The notes beneath the pieces were generated by a model. That model made no database searches and had not been told where the DNA came from. It saw nothing but the letters and a program-made list of their open reading frames with translations. This document shows, in pieces, positions 22,401 through 33,869 of a DNA stretch of 64,000 nucleotides; positions within the stretch are counted from its first letter, which is position 1; every line of letters starts with the position of its first letter. Origin of the DNA: Euglena gracilis. Its lineage: Eukaryota; Euglenida; Euglenophyceae; Euglenales. The translations under genes were made by a program, and so were the position numbers. Location of the stretch: the NCBI GenBank assembly GCA_039621445.1, contig CP154954.1, positions 12,828,716-12,892,715 of the forward strand, read 5' to 3'.

Positions 22401-25400
22401 CCACGCGCGGGCTCCCGCCAACACATTTGACGGTTCAGCGAGGTCAAACCAGCACACTGCGCCCGCAAAGCGGTCAGGGCTGGGGGGGGGGGGGGGGGGC
22501 CTGATGTAGCCCGGAGGCAACCCCATGGCAGGCTGGGAGGGAGAGTCATTCCACCAGTGGCACACTAATGATTGCAAGAGGTGTGCCCCCCAAGCACACA
22601 ACAACGGTATCGGTGCCCCTGGCATTTCAAGGCTGAAATGCTGAGAAGTATGGTTGGACATTGATTGCGTAGGTTGGTGGAATTGCATCCCTGGGGTCTG
22701 TGCATCACCTAACGTTTTCTTGAGCCCGAGGGGACCTTGTCCCCTGGTCGAGCTACACTTTGTGTGGCTGCGAGACGAAGCTGTGATGGACCGAAAAAAA
22801 TATTTTTGGGCTCATCCGAAATTCTTTTTAACGAGGCAAAAAAATGACCAAAAACAACAGCATTTTTAAATGCATTTATATTTATCACCTCAAAAGATTG
22901 GCTGAAAAATCCCAACCAACCCAACTGTATTTGGACTTTGTTGGTTTTACCAGCCGTGTCCAGCTGCTGGACCCCTTTAGCCAACACTTTTTTCCAGCCA
23001 ACACTTTCTTCAGTCGGGGAACCCCCAGCAGGTACTTAAAGAAGACCTCTGTTCAGAAATCCCTGCGACACCGCAACCTTTGAGATGCAGAAATACTTAG
23101 AATATGAAAAAAAAAATTACACAAGCAGCATCTGGGAGCAGGCACAGAGCAACGTCACTTATATTTTCGCTTTTGAGCAGCAATATTTCATCAACTACTA
23201 ACTTTTTTTGCAATTATTTGGAAGCCATAATATGTGCTGCGTCTTCTTCGTCTTCGTGGCACACCCCATCTTGTGGCCTGTGGGACGGTTCCACTTTTCA
23301 CTTTCAGGATTTGCACTAGTGGGGGTTGTTGGCGGGTGTGGGGGCAAATTCGCCCGTGGAGGCGCCAAACGACTGCAACCAGTTGCATGGCTTGCGAGAA
23401 TGACATTTTTTCCCCCTCCCCTGGAGCATGTCCCAGGCAAATTTCCGACCATGCTTGTGCTTACCGACCGGGGGGAGGTGGGGGGTGGGGGGTGCTATAG
23501 GGTGCCTGCCCCTAGCAGGCACGCCCCCCGGCGGGTAGGGGTCCGGGGGGGACCCAGAAAATTTCAGGGAAATGGAATTTTCCGGGCCCCCCAAAGGGCC
23601 CGGGCCCCCGCCCCACCAAAAAACCCCCCCCCCCCCCCCCCCCGGTGGGGTCGGATCGGGTGCTATGGGGTGCCTGCCCCTGGCAGCCCCCCCCCCCCCG
23701 CCATGGGGTAGGCACCCGACTGAGCACACGCCTGCTTCCGACCCCCCCCCGAGGTCCGCTGCAATATTTTACTGAGATGTGGTCCAAAAATGGTCAAAAG
23801 CAGGTTTTTTTGAGCCCTTAATTCTCATTTGCCCTATCTCATCAATCTCATCAATTGGGGGCAGGGTGCCCAGCCAGTGCGTCTCCAGCCAGACCTCAAC
23901 ATCCTCCATCAATTACCAACGTCATTCCCCTTCCGTTTTTTTTGTGTGTGGACGTTTCATTTTTTGACGGTTCCTCCCGGGAAACAGGTCTTAAATTACG
24001 AAAGTTCACCGCAATTATAAAACAAGCAAATTTTTTTGTCATTTCCCGTACCATTCACTTGTCACCAAGCACCTTTGGTCATCCAGAATTCTAGGCCCAG
24101 TCATGCTCAGTCACGCCCAGTCATGCCCGGTCACGCGCGTTCACAACCAGTCCACGCACAGAAATGCCAGTGCCAGGAAAGGAATTTGCCATAAGTGGTC
24201 AACAGAGGGCAAAACGTGACCGAAAATACTCAAAAACATGCATAGGGACAAAAATGGGAGAAGAAAGGCTAATTGTGGCCAGTCACGCCCAGTCACACCC
24301 AGTGAAACCCAGACGCAGAACCATAAATTACCAAAACACCTGTGTGACCACACCCCGGGGGGAAGTTTCAAGAGTTGGTGGGCGGGTTGGGGCCTCTGGA
24401 ACCCCCCCCCCCCCACGGGGTGGGGTGCCCATGGGTCAGAATTTGGCCCAGCCGAAGGACGGGGCGGAAGATTTAGTTCACCTTCTTCGGTTTATTTTGG
24501 CCGGAATCTGGGAGGGTAGGTGGTTGGTTGACCACCCCGGGGGTCATGGGTGGGTGGCTTTTTGAAAAAAGTGTGTGGATGGGTTTAGGCCCGCCCCGAC
24601 CCACCGCGGGGTTACTAAGTGAATCCATGCACGAAACCCCACTAATGAGTGTCATCAAAGCCAGTCACGCCCTGGTGCCCAGTCGTGCCCAGTCATTTCA
24701 TAGGTAACTGTTAAAGACAAGTGTGCCCCTGGGGAAAAAACACAGATGCCGCAAAAATAAACATATAGCGGAGCACACGAACCTCACAACTTCGTCTGGT
24801 TGAATGGGCCAATGTCAAAGGTGGGACCGAGAGAAAACATCATCGTGGTTCGAACTCCTGTGTGTTTGACGAAAACCGTTTGAACATAAACAAACCTTGC
24901 GAAACGAACTCCGCAGCAAAGCAGTGGACCAACAGGCACACGGGCAAGCCCAAAAAGTTTGGGTATAGCCAGCAAGAGCCAAAAGCAAAGGAAGCTATGG
25001 TCAACAAGTCCATGGAGGCAACTACTGAGCAGGATACCCTGCAGCTCGCGCCACTTCCACACCTCAATGGTAGCAAGCTCGCCGCACGGCTTCCGGACAG
25101 CGACTCCCAAAGGAATGGGGAGAGACTTCTTCGGAAACATAGTTTTCGGGGTTTCGGGTGAATTCTTTCGACTCCCAGTATACCAAGCTTCCATCAGTAT
25201 TCGACTCACCACGTTCAAAAACTACGACAAGTGCGCAAAATACACACCCTCGTGACCCAGCAGGTTTGACTTCAGGATTAACTCACCAATTCAGCAACTG
25301 AAGAAGCCTGGGCCCGAAGCAGGGGAAAGCGTGGGAAGCTGTACAATTAGGTGTCGGCGGGGGGCGATTGGTTTATGGACGAAAGCTGGATGAGTCCAAC

Positions 25401-25945
25401 TTCCAACTTTCAATTTCCAAAAGCCAACCTCCTCCTTGTCCAGAAATTGAGGAAATCGAACACAAAAATACTCCCCCCCCCCAAATAACCCCCCAACGTA
25501 CCATTCAGGAGAAAGCAGAAAAAATTTGGGTGGATATAAGCATTTTGAGGGGAACGCACATTATTGAGGAAAATGGGGATACACAACAAATTTTGTTTAG
25601 GTCACCCAGATAAGTTTGACTTCCCCCAAAATGTAAAGCCCCCCCCCCCACGCTGAGGATCTTGAAATCCCAGCAAAATACAAAGTTTGGGGAGCTGAAC
25701 ATTGGGGGGCTGGTTAGCTGCAAGTAATATTCTCATTCCGATGGACCATCGCAACGCAATGTCCAATCCGACCCAAATAAAAAAGACTGCCACCAGTGGT
25801 AATGGGGGACGTTTCAGCGGGTTGCCATGGTTCCACGAAGAGTTGGAAGGGGAACATGACACGAAAGCTGCATTGTGCCATTTCTTCCGATATCTTGTCC
25901 GTCAAGCAGTAACGGTTCACGCCTGACCCACCACTTTCCATGACC

Positions 25946-26908
25946 TGGACCATGACCTGAGCAGGGGGCAGGTCCGTCGGCCTTGCCAGGAGCACGTCAA
26001 CGACGTCATCACCGAGCTGAAGAACAATCTCCCGCAGGAGCTGATGCTCACTGGGTGGCCGGAGAGAGGAGCCCACCCTACCTCCCTGTGTTTTTGTCTG
26101 CTTTCCCGAGGTGATATTTCCACTCACTCCAAATTATATGCAGAACTGATTCGGATTACTTTTATATTTCTTCATTTTCCCCCCTGTTTTTATACACTGC
26201 TTGCGTAAAGGTGGGTGAATGCAAATTTCTCTGTGGCATCCTTTGCACAGCTGCCGGGAAGTGGGTCATACTGAGTGGACAACATCGTTTCCTGGCCGCG
26301 GCAGCCATCGCCGACGCCGCGATCGCCGATGCGCCCCCGGCCTTCACGGAGAGGTTCCAGTGCAAAGTGGTGAAGGAGAACACCCACACAGGAGTGCCAG
26401 CAGCTGCCCGGCAGGCTGCAGGACATGGACGGGAATGTGATGGACATGACGCTGGCACCGCCTGCACTGGCTCCTAAAGGAGGACACCTACAACCGGGAG
26501 GCCGCTGAAGTACATGGGGTGCCCTACAACTCGATGAAGACGGAGCTGTTGAAGACCGTTTACAAGAAGACGGGCTGTTGGGAGACGGTGGATAGCGTCC
26601 TGGTGTGCTTGGTGTTGGCATCATAATACCTGCAGAGGATGAGAAACATGTCTAAATGGACAAAAATAATGTCCATTATGGTAATGCGTTGATAGACAAG
26701 AATATAATTTGAAATGTTTCCCCGCTTCAATTTCATTCTGATGTGGTTGTTTTCATCCTCTCAGGGGACCTGGGTGAAGGCCATGCTCCCGGTGACGGAG
26801 TGGGTGCAGCAGTAGATTCTTTTTAACTGAGAAATGCAAATCCGCTATACAACTTACACTTGATACTTTTTTCTTTTCAAATGTTTGGCATATTTAATTT
26901 GTTTGTTG

Positions 26909-26965
<57 letters not shown>

Positions 26966-27615
26966 TTTTTGCGGACCACTCTGGCTGAACATCTCCGGAT
27001 TCATTCCAGAGGGGACGGAGGCGACCCCGGCATCACCCACGGAGGAGGAGCCCCCACCCAAGCAGGGTGGCCGGGGGGGCAAAGGAGTCCAAATCCAAGG
27101 AGACTAAAGAATCACAGGAAAAGCCCAAGGAGAAAGAGTCCAAAGACAAGCCGCACAAAAAGGTCAAAGACACATTCAAAAAGGGCGCTCGGGGGTCCGC
27201 CTCCTCGCAGCCAGCCCGACACTCCGAGTCGTCCCTGGAGCCGCCAGAGCGTGTGGCGCACAAGGAGTGGTGCAAAAGTTCTTGACAATGTTCATTGAGT
27301 CATTCATATATGCCTTCATCTTTATTCAATAATTATTCATATAATTACTTTTTATTATTGAGGAAATGTGTTTCCGCTTTGTTACCAAATTGCAAATTAC
27401 ACCTATTTTAAAAATGTCTTTCATTCAGGACTGAATGCTGTTTGGACATTTTCCTTGCTTGTTTCCTTTACAGAATGAGGACGACGAAAGGTTTTTCTGC
27501 AAAACTCCGGTTTCAGTCTGATGTTACTCTGTTACCAGCTTGCACCGCCTCTCTGGTGTCGCGGAAGCGGTCCGCCCTGGAGAACATCCAGGAGATGATG
27601 GTTGACGAGGACTGA
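25946..27615 (+). pseudogene. Truncated copy of gene G1 (ParB-like half) in the left arm
   Basis: The copy starts inside exon E of G1 and keeps exon E (to 26,110), a 140-bp GT-AG intron (26,111-26,250), the ParB-like exon F (26,251-26,626), a likely small exon at 26,765-26,810 (GTWVKAMLPVTEW), the lysine-rich exon (27,010-27,285) and the terminal exon (27,474-27,615). It lacks the N-terminal exons because palindrome 1 adjoins at 25,940. Frameshifts after KENT (about 26,385) and near 26,455 are shared with the right arm. Near 26,510 the two arms differ by 2 bp, and this arm keeps the frame through EAAEVHGVPYNSMK. With no start and no upstream exons it cannot make the full protein. Confidence 0.75.
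26915..26962 (+). repeat. (GT)n microsatellite in the left arm of palindrome 2
   Basis: 48 bp of GT follows GATATATAT. The mirrored tract at 33,811-33,862 is 52 bp, so the arms have slipped independently. Confidence 0.95.
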
Positions 27616-27856
27616 GTGGCCAAGGCGGCTGCGGTGGCAGCAGGCGGCGGGTGCCGCCGGCGTGGGACAAACGTCATCGCACTGTGACCCCAGAACCCCG
27701 GATCCCAGACACCAGACAACATCACACACGTACCCGCACCCCAAGCACACTCGTGTCGATCGTTTTGTTTCTGTGTCTCTTTGGCATGGCTACGGACATC
27801 GAGGGTGCCTGGGGGGCATGGTCGGATATTCACCTGAGTGCCTAGACAAGAACATA

Positions 27857-27862
27857 AATAAA
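27857..27862 (+). promoter_or_regulatory. Candidate poly(A) signal downstream of the truncated G1 copy
   Basis: AATAAA lies 242 nt after the stop at 27,615, within ACATAAATAAATACTC. The mirror TTTATT at 32,909-32,914 would serve the intact gene G1. Confidence 0.35.
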
Positions 27863-28874
27863 TACTCTGTTTTTGGGTTCTGCTTTAGGATGCGTAAAGA
27901 CTGACTGTTGAATGTTGTTATGACACAGTTTTACTTCTCTGGGCTGTTTCAAATTTCAGTGATTGTAATGTAATTTCCCATTCAGATGGTCAATGGTTCT
28001 TCTGATGTACACAATTTGTCACTTTTTTCTGGCCAAAAAACATTCTGTTGGGTTGAGGAAACGGAAAACCGCTTCTTTAACTTGTGTTTTTCACAACCAT
28101 TTCCTCGTCACCTCCAAATAACCGTCCACTTCGATCGAGGACAGAGGAGCAGAAGCTCTGTATTGTTCTGTGTTGTATTGCTTTGCATTCCACTTAGACT
28201 GTCTTAAGCCTTGTATGTCAATTATGTCCTTCCGATAATGCATACAATTACTGCTGAATTTGTCTCGTTTCTGTTACTTTTATAACTGTTCAGCATTTCC
28301 TTCTGAATGTAATATTGCTTGGTTGCAGTCGTACATCAATATTCCATTTTACACTATACATTTTCTGATGTTTTTGAAAGTGGTTTTCCGCTTCCTTTTT
28401 GTTTTGCGAAAAATGTATATGTTTTGTCCAGATTACATCAAATATTATTGCTTGTGTTCACTTTCTGTTGCACATCTCCAATTTTTGAAAGCGGAATGCG
28501 ATATTTACCGCTTCCTGTTTTCTTCTATTCTTCTATGTTTTTGCTTCTTTTCTTTTCTTCTATGTTTTTCTGTTTTCCCCTCCTTGCAGGGGCTTTGCAT
28601 TCTTTCCACGCCGATGACAGCAGAAACCAGGTGTGAATCTACAATTTCCTTTTTTTTTTGAATTTTCCCTACCGATTTCGTTCATTTTCATACAATTTGA
28701 AAAAAATGGGTCATTTCGAGTGTATTTTCGACTTTATAGGACTTTGGTACTGCAAGCCAAATATCCACTGAGATTGGACGAAATCGGGACCTCTTAAAGA
28801 AACTTCAAAAACTGTTTTTGGAAGCGGTTTTCCGCATCGTCTGCCGTTTACAGAGCGTCAGAAATTTTGGGCAA

Positions 28875-31800
28875 TTTACGCCGCCTAAGTCAATACACTG
28901 GCTGAAAAAAAAACCCCAAGCAGATGGCTTTGGGCTTTTTTGTCTCCTTTCGGGTGCAGACCGGTCCCGACCGGCATCTGATTTCTGATTTGGACCCACC
29001 CCCCTGGACCCCCACCCTCCAGGGAGTCCAGCCAGCACTGTTTTTCCAGCTTTAACAACAACAAACCCAACTGTCAAATTTTCATGAATAGAATTTCTGG
29101 AAAAAATACTTGAAGGAAGGAAGATGCATCCAATTTATCCCCAGAGTTCAATTTTAGCCGATTTTGCCAGTTTACCATTTTTGCCACGGTGAGCCATATT
29201 TTCCAACAACTTTCAAATAATTTTGGCAAATTGAAATTGAAAACAAATTTACCCATCCTTCAAAACTTGCTCCATCTGAGCAATCCATCTTGGTGTTCTT
29301 GTGTTCCCACTCTATTACCACTCTATTACCACCAAGAAATGGCTTCAAGCAGCACTGTCTTGAGGGTTTACAAATCACATGCAAATTGTACCATCTCACC
29401 AAGGCTCCAGGCAAAAAAAAGAGATCTGCATCCCAGCCGGGGGAGCAGGTGGTGTCTGTAGAACGGGTGCTGGCTGGACCCTCCACGAAATGGTTCCTTT
29501 TCGGCTTAAGACTACCCCTACTTCAAGCACAAAACAAATGCTTTCTACATGACCCTGAGACAAATTGAGTTTTGTTGGCCACATCTCCTTTTTTTGGGTT
29601 TCTGAATATCAGAATGGAAGAAACCAGAGACCCAAATAGCTGCATTTTTTTTTCCAATCATATTTTTATCTTTGCATCCTCCTCAAAGCATCTTCTTGAC
29701 ACTTGACACATTTTCTGCTTCGCCCTGTGGAGGCTCTTCCTGATCAACAACGCCATTATTTTAACTTCATCGATATTCAGCAACACTTTACTCTGTTTCA
29801 AACACCAGCAGGCTTATTCCCTTCGCAAGATTAAACTTGCAGTGTCAACAAGGAATCAGAGAATGGGGAGGGGGAGAGGGAACAGAGCAGAAAAGCCTCA
29901 CACTCACTAACTACAAATCAGCTGAAAATATTCATATTTGGCGCTGGGGACACTTCCGCAACACGTGCAACACATGTTTCGCGCACCGCATGGTGCCGCA
30001 AATGCACCACGTGTGGCACTCCATGCCACCATGCTGCAGCCACCACAATAGGCCAAAAGAAATGGCTAAAAAACTGTTCAAATTTGAAAAATTGTGAAAT
30101 TGCAAAACAATGACCAAAATAGTGACCAATAGTAGCATCAGAAGTTGTTTAAATGGGAAACAACACCAAAAAAAAAGCAAAAAAACCAAAATTTGGCAAC
30201 AAACAGCCGAAGATGAAAAAGGAGTTTAAAAGCAGCCAAAGGTGGCCAAAATGAGTGATCCTTTCAACACTGTGCAGACGCTGTGACGTGGTGCACGCGG
30301 TGCCACACGAGGTGCGCGTGGTGTGGCAGCGTCCTCCCCCCGCCCTGGTCATAACCCCACCTACGGCGATCGGCCCTGGTTGGCTCCAGTCTGCCCTGGT
30401 CGGGCCGACTAGGCCAATGGTGCCCCCAAACAGCTTCACCTCTACGACGACAACAATTAAACTTCAGGAACAAAATTTCCAGGGGAAAAAAGACATGCAA
30501 CCGAAAAAAAAATGATTGTTGACCTGCATTTATTTCTGCAAATCACTCTCTGGTGGAAGCACTTGACAATGGCGTGCGGCAAACCCATGCAAAAAAAAAA
30601 ACGGTCGCTGAGTCTGCGTACTATTTTGCCATATATTACCAAATTGTGTGCAATCCATGCAACCATAAAAAGCACACCCATCCGTGGAGGTTGCTACCAC
30701 CCCAACCTTCGGCTAAACACGGCAGTCGCCTGCACGCCGCCCGAGCAGCTCTGGAGCCCGTCCACTCAACCCGCGCATCGGCACCGCAAGGCAGCGACAG
30801 AGTGGAGAGCATTTTGTTGAGAGTATGACTAACCTGGGGGCGGATGGAATGTTGCAAATGCTGTTGTAAGCCAGCAACCCAAAAAGCAAAGCTAATGGCA
30901 AAACAACTGAATCAGGGCGATGATAAATGAACCCCCCCGGGGGGGGTCCAGTTAAGAGGCAGGAAAATTTGGGCTGGGCTGGAAAAAAGCTGCTGGCTGA
31001 CGGTCCCAGGCTGGAGCTGAGCCTGGACAACTTTTTCCCGACCCATTTTCGCCGACTTCCGTACATCTAAAAGCCAAAATCTGTTAACGTTTCATTGATG
31101 AGGAGAAGGGGGTCCGGGGCTGGAAAAAGGCTGCAGGGAAAAGGCTGCTGGCTGGCTGGACCCTTCGGGGGGTCAAAATTCAAGACCCTTCGGGGGGTCA
31201 AAAAAGCAACGTCCTGAACTGAATTATAATGAAAAACAACTACAAATGAATTGAAAATTGTCATATTACCAGAAACAGAATTCGAAAAATGAAAAGCCAG
31301 AATACACAAATCAAAAAACTGCTTTTGAAGCAACAACAATGCTCCCCTCAACTCCTCCGCGAGCAGCCCCCCCCCGTCCGAGCTATTTCCACAATGGGAA
31401 GGGAATAGCTCACTGTTATAGCACTTTCATGAAGAAAATCTTAAAACAGTGCTCAAAATTGACCTTTTTTGGAAGGTTTCAAACATCACTTTTTGGCAAA
31501 TGTGCTTGGTATTGACCATTTTTTTTGCGAAAATCCAAAAAAAGTTGCCAAAAATAACACCTTTTTGGGCTTTCCCGCATCGGGGATGGGGAACATCAAC
31601 ACAACAAAGACATTTATTTTTCAAAATTGTTTCTTCAAAAAAAAGCAATCAATAAACACCAAAAATGCCGCAACAAAAGAACACGTGACGCAGATTTGAA
31701 AAATGATATTGTCGGTTTGCCCAATTGCATTCTTATGCAATTACTGCTGATGGAATTGGTCTAAAAAAACGCGTGCCCCCAAAAAAGTCGAAAATATGCA

Positions 31801-31894
31801 TTTTTTTAAAAATTATTACGATTTTGGATTCTGCAAAAAAAATGTAAACCATCGCAGTGTAAAAATTTGCACTCCCCCTTGGTGGGGGTTGGGG
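28875..31894. other. Palindrome 2 spacer
   Basis: Most of this spacer (29,028-30,867) is a dispersed repeat whose inverted copy lies at 46,167-47,872. The rest (30,868-31,894) contains two CTTCGGGGGGTCAAAA modules at 31,160-31,205 and AT-rich DNA with no recognised gene. Confidence 0.75.
29028..30867 (+). repeat. Dispersed repeat A, copy 1
   Basis: It matches the reverse complement of 46,167-47,872. Anchors are GTCCAGCCAGCACT (29,028), GTGTTCTTGTGTTCCCACTC (about 29,292) and GAGCCCGTCCACTCAACCCG (30,753-30,772). The copies are clearly diverged. A reading LSLPCGA(D/N)-(A/V)RVEWTGSRAAR is shared, but other frames are equally well conserved, so coding is not supported. Confidence 0.8.
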
Positions 31895-32908
31895 TTGCCC
31901 AAAATTTCTGACGCTCTGTAAACGGCAGACGATGCGGAAAACCGCTTCCAAAAACAGTTTTTGAAGTTTCTTTAAGAGGTCCCGATTTCGTCCAATCTCA
32001 GTGGATATTTGGCTTGCAGTACCAAAGTCCTATAAAGTCGAAAATACACTCGAAATGACCCATTTTTTTCAAATTGTATGAAAATGAACGAAATCGGTAG
32101 GGAAAATTCAAAAAAAAAAGGAAATTGTAGATTCACACCTGGTTTCTGCTGTCATCGGCGTGGAAAGAATGCAAAGCCCCTGCAAGGAGGGGAAAACAGA
32201 AAAACATAGAAGAAAAGAAAAGAAGCAAAAACATAGAAGAATAGAAGAAAACAGGAAGCGGTAAATATCGCATTCCGCTTTCAAAAATTGGAGATGTGCA
32301 ACAGAAAGTGAACACAAGCAATAATATTTGATGTAATCTGGACAAAACATATACATATTTTTCGCAAAACAAAAAGGAAGCGGAAAACCACTTTCAAAAA
32401 CATCAGAAAATGTATAGTGTAAAATGGAATATTGATGTACGACTGCAACCAAGCAATATTACATTCAGAAGGAAATGCTGAACAGTTATAAAAGTAACAG
32501 AAACGAGACAAATTCAGCAGTAATTGTATGCATTATCGGAAGGACATAATTGACATACAAGGCTTAAGACAGTCTAAGTGGAATGCAAAGCAATACAACA
32601 CAGAACAATACAGAGCTTCTGCTCCTCTGTCCTCGATCGAAGTGGACGGTTATTTGGAGGTGACGAGGAAATGGTTGTGAAAAACACAAGTTAAAGAAGC
32701 GGTTTTCCGTTTCCTCAACCCAACAGAATGTTTTTTGGCCAGAAAAAAGTGACAAATTGTGTACATCAGAAGAACCATTGACCATCTGAATGGGAAATTA
32801 CATTACAATCACTGAAATTTGAAACAGCCCAGAGAAGTAAAACTGTGTCATAACAACATTCAACAGTCAGTCTTTACGCATCCTAAAGCAGAACCCAAAA
32901 ACAGAGTA

Positions 32909-32914
32909 TTTATT
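32909..32914 (-). promoter_or_regulatory. Candidate poly(A) signal of gene G1
   Basis: Minus-strand AATAAA about 243 nt beyond the G1 stop codon (33,157). Confidence 0.35.
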
Positions 32915-33156
32915 TATGTTCTTGTCTAGGCACTCAGGTGAATATCCGACCATGCCCCCCAGGCACCCTCGATGTCCGTAGCCATGCCAAAGAGACACAG
33001 AAACAAAACGATCGACACGAGTGTGCTTGGGGGTGCGGGTACGTGTGTGATGTTGTCTGGTGTCTGGGATCCGGGGTTCTGGGGTCACAGTGCGATGACG
33101 TTTGTCCCACGCCGGCGGCACCCGCCGCCTGCTGCCACCGCAGCCGCCTTGGCCAC

Positions 33157-33298
33157 TCAGTCCTCGTCAACCATCATCTCCTGGATGTTCTCCAGGGCGG
33201 ACCGCTTCCGCGACACCAGAGAGGCGGTGCAAGCTGGTAACAGAGTAACATCAGACTGAAACCGGAGTTTTGCAGAAAAACCTTTCGTCGTCCTCATT
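33157..33298 (-). CDS. G1 terminal exon
   Basis: The acceptor TTTCCTTTACAG is strongly pyrimidine-rich. The exon reads MRTTKGFSAKLRFQSDV then ACTASLVSRKRSALENIQE and MMVDED before TGA. The mirror is 27,474-27,615. The frame is intact in both arms. Confidence 0.5.
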
Positions 33299-33806
33299 CT
33301 GTAAAGGAAACAAGCAAGGAAAATGTCCAAACAGCATTCAGTCCTGAATGAAAGACATTTTTAAAATAGGTGTAATTTGCAATTTGGTAACAAAGCGGAA
33401 ACACATTTCCTCAATAATAAAAAGTAATTATATGAATAATTATTGAATAAAGATGAAGGCATATATGAATGACTCAATGAACATTGTCAAGAACTTTTGC
33501 ACCACTCCTTGTGCGCCACACGCTCTGGCGGCTCCAGGGACGACTCGGAGTGTCGGGCTGGCTGCGAGGAGGCGGACCCCCGAGCGCCCTTTTTGAATGT
33601 GTCTTTGACCTTTTTGTGCGGCTTGTCTTTGGACTCTTTCTCCTTGGGCTTTTCCTGTGATTCTTTAGTCTCCTTGGATTTGGACTCCTTTGCCCCCCCG
33701 GCCACCCTGCTTGGGTGGGGGCTCCTCCTCCGTGGGTGATGCCGGGGTCGCCTCCGTCCCCTCTGGAATGAATCCGGAGATGTTCAGCCAGAGTGGTCCG
33801 CAAAAA

Positions 33807-33869
<63 letters not shown>

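Larger units (their letters stand above)
18247..25940 (-). repeat. Palindrome 1, right arm (7.7 kb)
   Basis: This is the inverted partner of 8,686-16,383, with the sum of paired coordinates about 34,626-34,630. It ends at CCACTTTCCA (25,940), five bases before palindrome 2 starts. It contains the mirrored minisatellite (18,570-19,029) and GGAGGCTCC-type array (19,336-19,499). Any annotation of one arm applies to the other. Confidence 0.95.
25946..28874 (+). repeat. Palindrome 2, left arm (2.9 kb; truncated inverted copy of G1 3' half)
   Basis: It matches the reverse complement of 31,895-34,834 from TGGACCATGACC to GAAATTTTGGGCAA. Differences include a shorter GT tract (48 against 52 bp), GAAG against GAGAAG near 26,510, and a 2-bp indel near 28,410. 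The arm begins in mid-exon, whereas the right arm continues into the rest of gene G1. This arm is therefore the derived copy. Confidence 0.95.

Noticed and set aside
8686-25940. Palindromic extrachromosomal rDNA
   Set aside because: No rRNA sequence and no telomeric repeats were seen in the arms or spacer.
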